In this document: positions 56,701-64,000 of the stretch, in pieces
Position numbering within the stretch: the stretch's first letter is position 1
Layout of the letters: each line of letters starts with the position of its first letter
Assembly (NCBI RefSeq): GCF_932526225.1
Contig: NC_064039.1
Span: 3,983,001-4,047,000 of the forward strand
Origin: Nematostella vectensis
Taxonomy: Eukaryota; Cnidaria; Anthozoa; Actiniaria; Edwardsiidae
Reading direction: 5' to 3'
DNA length: 64,000 nucleotides
Position numbers and translations under genes: made by a program
Notes under the pieces: model-generated
The model's input: only the letters and a program-made list of their open reading frames with translations
Databases searched by the model: none
What the model was told of the DNA's origin: nothing

Positions 56701-59700
56701 ATGTAATAACCAGGTGTCTGCAACATCCGAAGCGTTTTTCAAATACCGCAGCAAATCATTGCATTTGACTGATCTTTAAATGGGATGACAATGTCTCTTT
56801 GAACGTGAAAATTTTACTTAAAGTCGCGTATCACATCCTTTAAGTCTAGTAAGTCTTAATTAGGACACCAAACCGGAGACCCCGTCTCCGAAAAAGAACC
56901 ACTGGGGACGAAATAAGCACTCCGGAAGTGCCCATCCTCTGTGACAGTGTTTACTAACAATACATACATGCGGCCACCTGATCTGGAGCCTAGTTTTTTT
57001 TTGTGCCTTCCGCGCCAGTACCACTGGCGGAAGTTCTATACAGATATACACATGAATGCAGTAGAACCATTATTCTATTTACCTTGTCTTTCCTGCTTGC
57101 GTCTTCTTGAAAGCTGCTGGTACCCGATATGTGCCTCATAAACACTCTAAAAACAAGGAAAAACAAAGATTTCTAAATGCACGTATGTGCTACCTTAAAA
57201 AAGACATAAATACTATAAAAAAGGCGTCCAACCCCCTGGTAGACATGCTTCAACGTTCGGATATTCGTATTTCAACGAAAGTGTATCCCTGATTTAAACG
57301 TGCGCACATTCCAAATAACGCAAAATGTGCATATTTCACCAACCGGCCTGTTTCACTCTCTCGTATCTCGTATATTGAAAGAAAAAATATTGGGATAAAA
57401 TCTCGAAATAACCATCTAAAAGCAAAGTAGAATAGAGCACAGTCAATTATACCACCGCGATCAATCAATTCTCTTGCTGTGTGCAGTCAAATGACGCGAC
57501 AGTGAAAACAAGAAAGCCATCGATTGGTTTAGTCGGTTTGACTACGCGCTCAACTAAGCGACACTTGGATTTTGGATTGGTCGAGGTCGCGCAACAACGA
57601 ATTCGACCCTAAGTACCTTGCCACGGTGCAGCACTGTTTGTAGATATACTCCTTGTCGCATCCACGTGGTCCATTACACGAACCACCGTCGGCAATCTTA
57701 AAGAAACCATGTAATGTCTCTGTTACTTACCACCGCTAGTTTTGATGCCTTGTTACATAATATAGTTGGGGGTGCAGGTTCGAGCTAGCTTGAACGACAA
57801 TAACGTGGACTCTTACACGCATAAGGGGGCGGGGTTTCCCGAAGGAGGCGTGGGGAAACATGATATGAAAATATTTAATGAATTTGGCTACTATAATATT
57901 CTTCTTAAATTTCCGTCTGAAAGTGGGAATGACGAGTTTTGAAGACAAATAAAGCCAACACGTTTACTGACCTGCCGCAGTTTTTGCAGGGCCGTGTTCA
58001 GTATGAACTTGACTAAGTGCCCGTCCGCTCGCAAAAAGTTGATACTCTCCTGATGGCTTGGTATAACATCACTATACAAAACATAGCAGTATATTGTTAT
58101 GTAGAACCACACGCACAAATACAGAAGATTAGGGAAAATCTGGAAATATCGATAAAGTTCAACGCTTGAAAAAACGGTGTATGTATATTGGTTAGCCGTA
58201 CCGGCAACCGAGGCAAAAAAAATTATGCGATGTTCCAGTTGCATGCTGGGAGTCCCAAAGTTCGGGCGCTACCCAAAGGTCCTTGGATCCCCGAATGTTC
58301 GTCAAATACTATATTTAGAGACGGCAATATGTATAGTGGTCTTTCTTAATGGTAAATGTTCTTTATAACCTGGTTACCTTAGTCAATACGGACAGTTATT
58401 ACGACAGTTATCATTACTACACGTTTTCCCAGTAGAAGATAAATTGAATGAAACCCGATTATAAAAGAAATTTCGAATTTCTTTGAAAATGGGCTATACC
58501 ACATAACGGTATATGTGTGGTACTAGCCAACTGGCGAAGGGTCGTAAGGGGCGGGGGTCAAAAGCGAGCCGACCCAGTGTATCTCGTCCCTTTTGGTGCT
58601 ACATGACCCCTGAATGATCGTGAACAAAACATATATCCGAATAACCCTAAATGTCCCAGCCCGTAGGCTATGTATGGTTTCTCGACTCACGTGAACAATG
58701 CCACGAGTATCTCGGCGATGCATCCCAGGGATAGCATGCTGTGTGACGATGATGACGAGGAATGCTTGCTGCTACTAGCCGTACGCCCCTTCTTACCTAA
58801 ACACCACAAAGGCGTAAGGATCATAAAGGCGTAAAGATCATAGAGGCGTAAAGATCATAAAGGCATAGAAGATCATAAAGGCATAGAAGATCACAAAGGC
58901 ATAGAAGATTATAAAGGCATAGAAGATTATAAAGGCATAGAAGATCATAAAGGCATAGAAGATCATAAAGGCATAGAAGATTATAAAGGCATAAAAGATT
59001 ATAAAGGCATAGAAGATCATAAAGGCATAGAAGATCATAAAAGCATAGAAGATCATAAAGGCATAGAAGATTATAAAGGCATAGAAGATCATAAAAGCAT
59101 AGAAAATCATAAAGGCATAGAAGATCATAACGGCATAGAAGATCATAAAGGCATAGATGATCATTTGAAACTTGAAAACCTCCAATTAAAAGTGGCATCT
59201 TTTTCAGATCGGCCTTCTCATGGAGTATCTCAAGGTTGTGGTAATCAAACACCCCCCTCCATCTCTATACCCACCTGGAAGTGCTGCGGTCTTCTCTTGG
59301 AGTATCTCTGCAAGGTTGTGGTAATTACCAAACAGCTGAAGAACCTCTTCAATAGACTGGCGGCTACACAAATAGTGGGCGGTAAAGAGCGTTTAATAAT
59401 AAGAGAATATAATTAGGCCTCCTTCCAATACACAGGGCAGTAGCCAGTGAGCAGTGGAATTTCCTGATAGTTTTTGGTGAAAGCAGAAATTTTATAAAAA
59501 GTGGTATTTAAAAATCTAGCTAATATTCAATAACAAACATGCTTTTTGACGACCGATGGCGGGGTGCGGGCTCACCTCTAGCTACGCCCCTGCATTAACC
59601 TATTATCGCAACCATTACAATGCCATTAGTAGGGTTACGCCTTTTGTAACGACATCGCAACCTTTACAATGCCATTAGTAGGGTTACGCCTTTTGTAACG

Positions 59701-62700
59701 ACATCGCAACCATTACAATGCCATTAGTAGGTTTACGCCTTTTGTAACGACATCGCAACCGTTACAATGCCATTAGTAGGGTTACGCCTTTTGTAACGAC
59801 ATCGCAACCTTTACAATGCCATTAGTAGGGTTACGCCTTTTGTAACGACATCGCAACCTTTACAATGCCATTAGTAGGGTTACGCCTTTTGTAACGACCT
59901 AGGGTTTGAGAGATTACATATATATTTGTTGGTTGATCTCATCTATAACTAATCATATTAACGCTGCCATGAGCTCTTTAGCTGATAAAAACCACCACCA
60001 CCAGGCAATCCTGTCAACTCCAATACAACTCTGAAGCTGGACAACAGCTTTTATCCTACTTTCACATAAAAAAAAAACACGCAGGGCATAATACAACGCA
60101 GTAAGCTCTTAGTACCTGAATTCTCCCTCAGTAAAGGTGAATTCGAGCAACAGCTGAAAAGGGAAACAAACAAAAATTTGTTTAAGCTTGGGGCTTTTTG
60201 TCAAATCTAACCTTTAGATTTACGATGGCGGAGAGTCTACGACCAGTCCACACGCAAGATTTCAGCTACCACATTTTTCTTTTAGCGCGCGGAGAAATAC
60301 AACGTGTGCGCCGTCGCTGTTCGCAACAACAGAGTGTAAACAGCGTGTCTTTATACTGACAAGAACAATTATGGGGGAAACCCCAAGGAAACAAACGTTC
60401 TATAAATCCGTGAATAAAAACATGTTCTATAAATCCGCGAAAAAAAAAACAGGTTCTATAAATCCGCGAATAAAATCTGTTAAGGTGATAGAGCACGAAA
60501 ACTTGTGCTGCGAAAACACCATTATTCAGAATCATTTATGTCTATTTTCATTCATTTGCAAAGATTATACAGGTTCCAATGGAACCTGGATTTTACAATA
60601 ACCTCGATTTTACAATGGCGTTCCCTTCTCCAGACGGGATTACAATGGAGTGTATAAGAAATTACCTCTATCTTACGATATTGGATACAACGCTATTCTC
60701 GATTTTAAGATACAAATCTGTTCTCGCAATCGTAATTTTGATCTCCATACAACGATATCACTGATTCTGTCTATCGACCAAAAGGGTAAAACGCAGGACA
60801 CCACACATGTAACGTACATTCAATCGATTTTCTGATTTGACAGATATTGATAAATGCAGATAACAGTCTTGCAAAGAGTAACTGTACAGTCTTACACGGA
60901 GTCCACTTACAATATTATTAACTTGTGAAAGTTGATAATTAACCGACATCGCTACAACGATATTTTCAATGGATTTTTCTTTATATCATAAAATCGAGGA
61001 CCTCTTTGTAACGATACCTCGATTTTACGATACATTTTTACCCGGGGCATATCGTTAAATCCACTGATATCCCATTAAAAGACGTCCTACCTCGTACAGC
61101 CCAAGCACAAGCCGAGCAAAGATGTTGTTCTTTACGCCCACACTGTTAGCTGTGGAAAAGTCAGCAGACTTGTCCTGAAAAAATGAAGAATATCACATTT
61201 GCGTGTCTCTTATATGCAGGAGATAAGGATAACAAAGGTTTAAAAAGACTATTTGTGTAATAACAAAAAGATGCCCTTCGCCACGGAGGGAATTAAAAAT
61301 ACTGGGGGTGGGGAGGGTGGTGAGAATATTCCCGCTTTCCATGATACGCGTTTTCGCACCCTTTTTTGACGCCAGCAAAACAGAAAAAAAATTATAACTT
61401 GTATTCTTCTTATAACAAAATGTATTCTTGTGCATTTACAGCCTTATAGTCCCAAATTAATTTTTAATAGAGATCATCAAGAGTTTTAATAAGAAAAGAA
61501 GTTTTAGGGTGCAATACATTCTGAAACTAAAAGGTTAGCGGGTTATAGATAGTGTTATAGTTGTAGGCTATCGTAATAGCACATTCTGATTGACAGTGTG
61601 CAAATTAGGTCCAAGGACTGATCTGTGAGAACGCACCAGTTCAAAGTCCTCGAGTTCAGACTTGATCATCCGCTGAGTTAGAGACTGTAGCGTATCCTCG
61701 ACCATGTTGAAGATGTGTTCCACGCTTTCTGCTACAAAATATGTATAAAGATCAAACATGTTACAACGCATGTTTCATACATTGTCAATAATTTAGGGCA
61801 GAGAAAACATAGGTATGCTCGCTATAGCGTCGTCGAGAATGCCTATTTTTCAAAATTCAGGGAGAAACTTTATTTAATGCTTTTCACCTTGGGGAGAGGA
61901 GCACTTATTCGAAGCGGGGCGCTAAAACGAGCATTTACGGGTAATTCCCCTATCCTATAGAACTAGAAAAAGTCCCAACAGTAACCCACAAGCATACATC
62001 AATCAGACACATGACTGTTTGGCCGAATAGAGATTTATTTTTAAACCGACTGGACAAGAATTTTTCTAAAAGAAACTAGATAAGAATTATAAGAGTCCTT
62101 GCGGATGAACACGGACCAAGCAATGCTCATAAAATATGATACCTATTCTTATGCACCTATTTCAAATAAGGTTGCACTTGAGAATCCATGTGTCGTAGCC
62201 CGCGGTGGTTCGTGGGTAACGTATAAACGGCTGAATTCTTGTATCTGAAAGCCGTGTGAATGTTCATAAGAACATAAACATGGATGCTACAGCTTTTGAA
62301 ACCTCGATTTCTAGTTATTTATGCTTATTTGCTAATTTAATGAAGCGCTGCGGGTTACGATACACAGATTCTCCGAGTGCAGCCTTATTTGAAATAGGTG
62401 TTTTAAGGCTAAGTTCAAACGTCGTATTATCCATGAGCCGTATTCAATGCAAATACAAGCAAATGAAAATAAAACAATCGACTCGATTCATTTACATGTA
62501 TTTGCATTAAATACGGCTCATGGATAATACGTTTGAACTTAGCCTAACTAATAAATATATCACTAACTTATCAACATAAATTATAAATGGCCCATAGGGG
62601 GGGGCAATAAATATTGAGGAGGAGGACCCAAAATACCCCCATTGTCTGTAACCTGGGTGTACCAGACGCTCGAGCCTCACTAGTTCACTGTCACGCCGGT

Positions 62701-63138
62701 CTTGCGTCTCCACCACACCCTTATAACACATGTCGCCTGCGTCTCCGCCACACCCTTATATCACATGTCGCCTGCGTCTCCACCACACCCTTAAATCACT
62801 TGTCGCCTGCGTCTCCACCACACCCTTATATCACATGTCGCCTGCGTCTCCACCACACCCTTAAATCACATGTCGCCTGCGTCTCCACCACACCCTTAAA
62901 TCACATGTCGCCTGCGAAAGTGCACCACCCTCGTCACGCATCTTGTCCACATACGACCACAATTGATTTAATCACTTACTGTCATTATCATCTCCTCACG
63001 CACCTTGTCCACATACGATCACAATTGATTTAATCACTTACTGTCATCATCATCGTCATCTTGGTTGCTCACATTGTCGCTGATCCACAGAGTACATTGC
63101 TGTAGAGCACTCAGAAGATGGCCCTTCAACGGACACGG
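43718..63138 (-). CDS. FANCI: Fanconi anaemia group I protein (FANCI), C-terminal ~714 residues, 24 exons
   Basis: Exons (minus): 63138-63042, 61731-61637, 61174-61091, 60153-60116, 59363-59275, 58796-58691, 58071-57972, 57696-57617, 57134-57083, 56640-56538, 53285-53203, 52996-52871, 51924-51882, 51514-51438, 51364-51314, 50159-50092, 49728-49629, 47785-47637, 47164-47120, 46886-46830, 46352-46212, 45483-45388, 45119-45009, 43870-43718. All phases agree except one missing base near 50101. FANCI pairs with FANCD2 in the nuclear ID complex that clamps DNA during crosslink repair and is monoubiquitinated. FANCI identity rests on conserved blocks: [93 protein letters not shown], and an acidic plus Lys-rich C-terminus. 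Human FANCI is 1,328 residues; the N-terminal half, with the ubiquitination site, lies beyond the window. Confidence 0.96.
44085..45000 (-). repeat. 54-bp minisatellite derived from the 3' end of a FANCI exon
   Basis: About 17 copies of a 54-nt unit. On the minus strand each contains CGAGAGGGGTCTAGTGACGA then CATTGTACAC. The adjoining exon end reads CGAGAGGAGTCTAGTGACGA...GAG|GTGGGTACTTAAAACATTGTACAC (45009). The unit therefore spans exon end, donor and first intron bases. Open frames on both strands are artefacts. Confidence 0.9.
45290..45388 (-). repeat. Two partial copies of the FANCI exon end at 45388
   Basis: Minus strand: exon end GCTTTCCAAGAAATCAAAG|GTGAGA. Copies GCTTTCCAAGAAGTCAAAAA (about 45336-45355) and GCTTTCCAAGAAGTCAAAGG (about 45287-45306) follow in the intron at a spacing of about 50 bp. 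Confidence 0.85.
45560..46195. repeat. 31-bp G/T-rich minisatellite next to a FANCI donor
   Basis: About 20 variable copies of GATTGTGTGATAGGAGATGT followed by GCGCGTGCGTG. It lies within 20 bp of the donor at 46211. Long frames here are periodicity artefacts. Confidence 0.88.
47865..49540. repeat. 27-bp minisatellite, each unit with a CCAAT box
   Basis: About 62 copies of 27 nt (CAACCAATCAGGTGTTACGA then ACACGTC), with GGGCTTATGAA, TTTTATGAA and GTTATGAA variants arranged in higher-order blocks. It sits in the FANCI intron between exons 49629 and 47785. Open frames of up to 378 codons are artefacts of the 27-bp period. Confidence 0.93.
49629..53285 (-). CDS. FANCI: FANCI exons 11-17 of the visible part
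   Basis: 53285-53203 (acidic linker then YAHIRRLQ), 52996-52871 ([17 protein letters not shown] at its end), 51924-51882 (acceptor TTTTCAGAG gives the correct phase), 51514-51438, 51364-51314 ([13 protein letters not shown]), 50159-50092 ([14 protein letters not shown]) and 49728-49629 ([16 protein letters not shown]). Exon 50159-50092 appears one base short: reading through gives CCA CGG TAA, while the family expects Pro-Thr-Val before the next exon. Confidence 0.92.
50590..51175. repeat. G-rich GGGTA/GGGTT array
   Basis: About 580 bp of GGGTAGGGTTGGGTAGGGTA-type sequence ending in (GGAT)n. Dense runs of three Gs could form G-quadruplexes. It resembles degenerate telomere-type sequence but the unit is mostly 5 bp, not TTAGGG. 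Confidence 0.9.
52050..52866 (-). repeat. ~35-bp minisatellite derived from the 3' end of the FANCI exon 52871-52996
   Basis: About 22 copies. On the minus strand a typical unit reads TCCCAACACCTAGACCCAGA then ACAACAGCAG, followed by ATAGGT. The exon end reads TCCCAGCATTTAGACCCCGA then ACAGCAGCAG|GTACGT. Both translate as [10 protein letters not shown], and many array copies keep that coding sense. Confidence 0.9.
54743..55720 (+). CDS. Class A (rhodopsin-family) GPCR, intronless, nested in a FANCI intron
   Basis: 325 residues from ATG 54743 (the frame is open upstream but has no other ATG). Marks: GN at 48-49 in TM1, AIAD at 73-76 in TM2, Cys114, ERY at 141-143 after TM3, a hydrophobic TM5 around 188-212, CFLP at 259-262 in TM6, NSCLNPALF at 294-302 in TM7 and a short basic tail. 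One sequon near the N-terminus (N8). It lies on the strand opposite FANCI inside the 3.25 kb intron between exons 56538 and 53285. Ligand unknown. Intronless structure suggests an origin by retroposition or family-wide intron loss. Confidence 0.93.
   Translation: MNEKSASNITFGCLFISTSLDYVPFVRKAIIASCFVNGIMSVVAVLGNAIVLLTIYKTSSLHTPPNYLLFMMAIADCGVGLLAQPSSIVRNAIALRLKGPDGTDPSKALTDAFCVSGVASEIFGAFFVYFSLLCLTAISFERYLAIRLHLRYTQVVTLSRTLFLSAPILLVALAIVTGRLLSEGFGTSYSILIVFGSLVFFACLAVIALCNIKIALALRRHTVQISSQTAQAMRTVLVMAKFRKSVVTMLLVFVLFLTCFLPYGCVGLVQMRLGGMTHQLYVAAFSTFPVLYLNSCLNPALFCWRMKEIRRAAKSVIKGYCSNSL
55745..55810 (+). pseudogene. Duplicated fragment of the GPCR C-terminal coding sequence
   Basis: 55745-55808 repeats 55625-55690 with a few changes: CCTTAACCCTGCGCTGTTGC, GCTGGCGCGTAAAAGAGATT and GCGAAAACAG match the TM7/tail codons of the upstream receptor at an offset of about 121 bp. 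It lies after the stop codon and is not translated. Confidence 0.8.
56538..60153 (-). CDS. FANCI: FANCI exons 4-10 of the visible part
   Basis: Seven exons with matching phases: 60153-60116, 59363-59275 ([20 protein letters not shown]), 58796-58691 (Ser-rich then [15 protein letters not shown]), 58071-57972 ([20 protein letters not shown]), 57696-57617 (Cys-rich, [15 protein letters not shown]), 57134-57083 and 56640-56538 ([20 protein letters not shown]). The order follows the human protein. The region corresponds to the helical solenoid that contacts FANCD2 and DNA. Confidence 0.93.
58805..59162. repeat. 18-bp minisatellite (AAAGGCATAGAAGATCAT)
   Basis: About 20 copies with ATCAT/ATTAT variants. 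The array starts about 10 bp upstream (minus-strand sense) of the acceptor of FANCI exon 58796, so it occupies the polypyrimidine/branch-point side of that intron. Confidence 0.92.
59206..59255 (-). pseudogene. Decayed partial copy of FANCI exon 59275-59363
   Basis: The minus strand reads [15 protein letters not shown], compared with [16 protein letters not shown] in the true exon about 60 bp upstream. The plus-strand copy GGAGTATCTCAAGGTTGTGG matches the exon's GGAGTATCTCTGCAAGGTTG with a 3-bp deletion. It has no clear donor or acceptor. Confidence 0.75.
59600..59900. repeat. 49-bp minisatellite
   Basis: Six nearly identical copies containing ATCGCAACCTTTACAATGCC and TAGTAGGGTTACGCCTTTTG. 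Located in a FANCI intron. Confidence 0.93.
61091..63138 (-). CDS. FANCI: FANCI exons 1-3 of the visible part
   Basis: 63138-63042 (phase 0 in, 1 out) encodes [18 protein letters not shown] and an Asp run. 61731-61637 (1 in, 0 out; donor CTG|GTGCGT) encodes [17 protein letters not shown] and DFEL. 61174-61091 (28 codons) begins DKSADFS, a near-invariant FANCI block. A 62-bp duplication overlaps the first exon's donor. Confidence 0.93.
62154..62400. mobile_element. 247-bp MITE, copy 2
   Basis: Terminal inverted repeats of about 45 bp: left CACCTATTTCAAATAAGGTT, right (inverted) CACCTATTTCAAATAAGGCT, continuing into GCACT..GAGAATC and TCGTA(G/A)CCCGC. Same family as 38845-39087. No coding capacity. 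Confidence 0.8.
62406..62545. mobile_element. 140-bp near-perfect hairpin (foldback element)
   Basis: AGGCTAAGTTCAAACGTCGT at the left and its near-exact inverse at the right (ends 62545). The arms of about 50 bp (containing TATTATCCATGAGCCGTATT) are separated by a short A-rich loop. It directly abuts the MITE at 62154-62400. Confidence 0.8.
62690..62920. repeat. 35-bp minisatellite
   Basis: Six copies of CGTCTCCACCACACCCTTAA then ATCACATGTCGCCTG in the intron downstream of FANCI exon 63042-63138. Confidence 0.93.
62943..63055 (-). repeat. ~62-bp tandem duplication including a FANCI donor site
   Basis: TTGTCCACATACGACCACAA...CACTTACTGTCATTATCATC (from 62949) is repeated from 63006 with few changes. 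The second copy contains the true exon end and donor (GACA|GTAAGT, 63042). The first copy carries an identical ACAGTAAGT lying deeper in the intron. Confidence 0.85.
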
Positions 63139-64000
63139 CTAATTAGTTAAAAGTTAGAGGAGCAAAATGCCTTTAATTACGGGTATTATTAATTAGACCG
63201 CCCAAAAAGAGACTTTACACGAACAAAAAAGCACAGATGGAACACGCCTAGTTTAAACCAAGGAACATGTTGATTACACTCTCCTCTTTATATTACGCCT
63301 CTGTTAAACAGATAGTAGTCGGAGTAAAAAACGAAGGGCTAGGACGAAGGGCTAATGTTCAAAACGGCAGCGCATCTACTCTGTTTTACAGAGGCCTACA
63401 ACTTAATTTTAGGCAAGGAAACTTGCCTTTGAATTTTAACTGTCAATTAATGGGAAGTTTTATTTTGGGCTTTGGTTTCTGAAATTATTTTTGGCCACAC
63501 TTAAACGCGTTTGCTCTAGAGCGAAATCAAGCATTTTCTGCTTGATTGGCAGACTGCATTAATGAGACAAATCTCTCGAATTTCTTTGTATCATGACCAA
63601 AATAACGATTTTGCCATGGAGTTTGATAATCTGTTTTAAGCGGGCGCATAAATGAAATATCAAATCTTGCAGCCACTCGGGACTCATTAGGCTAGGTGGC
63701 TTAAGCCCTAGGAGACTACCTTATCGGTTGACCGCTCATTGGAGGTTTTCTTATTTAGCGTCTTAACCCTTTCACTCCTGGGTACTTTTGAGCCAAATTG
63801 TAAGAAAAACAGACTGAAAACAGAGACCTCCCCCCCCCCCTATTTCAAGTCCAACACTACCAGTTAAGCTAAGCTACCGCTGACCCAAGACGGTATGCCT
63901 TGAAGTTTCCAACAATGCACTGCGGTGCCTTTTCTTTCTAGCGACGGCACTGCTACAGCCTGTTGCTTACAACAGTTTTGCTTGTAATTTGCTTAAAGGT
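63139..64000. other. FANCI intron or upstream region
   Basis: No further FANCI exon was found up to the window end. The stretch is AT-rich with a poly-C run near 63830. Upstream FANCI exons are expected beyond the window. Confidence 0.5.

Noticed and set aside
57617-57696. Cysteine-rich peptide ([20 protein letters not shown]) resembling a secreted toxin-like peptide
   Set aside because: Its phases (0 in, 2 out) and position fit FANCI between conserved exons, and the residues align with the family at this point. There is no signal peptide.
60566-61080. Tigger/mariner-type remnant suggested by repeated CCTCGATTTTAC
   Set aside because: The motif recurs, but clear inverted ends, target duplication or transposase sequence were not found, so it is left unannotated.

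Overview
The window is eukaryotic and almost certainly from an invertebrate animal: genes are split by many GT-AG introns, two rhodopsin-type GPCR genes lack introns, and long minisatellites and MITE-like elements are common. A cnidarian such as an anthozoan is my best guess. No sequence feature proves the species.

Layout. (1) 1-2008, plus strand: 3' part of a gene for a Ser/Thr-rich membrane protein with a SEA domain that keeps the GSVVV autocleavage motif, a transmembrane (TM) helix and a cytoplasmic tail. Two further plus-strand coding exons (2558-2641, 2804-2908) may be an alternative tail or another gene. (2) 4496-24651, minus strand: a complete 16-exon gene reconstructed with all splice phases agreeing. 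It encodes about 4,109 residues: signal peptide, a single 9.3 kb mucin-repeat exon, SEA-like module, TM helix and a cytoplasmic tail of about 760 residues. (3) 26952-35853, plus strand: a third, short single-TM protein with a multi-exon tail. Its introns hold a 3.9 kb array of 18 bp units and a piggyBac-like MITE containing a tRNA-Met-like sequence. (4) 36-40.7 kb: mostly non-coding, with one weak candidate exon. (5) 40731-41888: intronless class A GPCR. (6) 43718-63138, minus strand: 24 exons of FANCI, the Fanconi anaemia ID-complex subunit, covering about the C-terminal 714 residues. The 5' exons lie beyond the window. A second intronless GPCR (54743-55720) sits in one FANCI intron on the opposite strand.

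The most striking feature is how the repeats are placed. At several exon borders of both FANCI and the giant mucin gene, the last or first bases of the exon plus the splice site have been copied in tandem into the adjacent intron. In one case (52.05-52.87 kb) the degenerate array still encodes the exon's own terminal peptide. FANCI also shows an apparent 1-nt loss near 50101 that breaks an otherwise perfect frame.

Genes 1-3 look like a local group of membrane mucin-like proteins. FANCI is a DNA-repair housekeeping gene, and the GPCRs are unrelated receptors of unknown ligand. No operons, CRISPR arrays, viruses or toxin genes were found.
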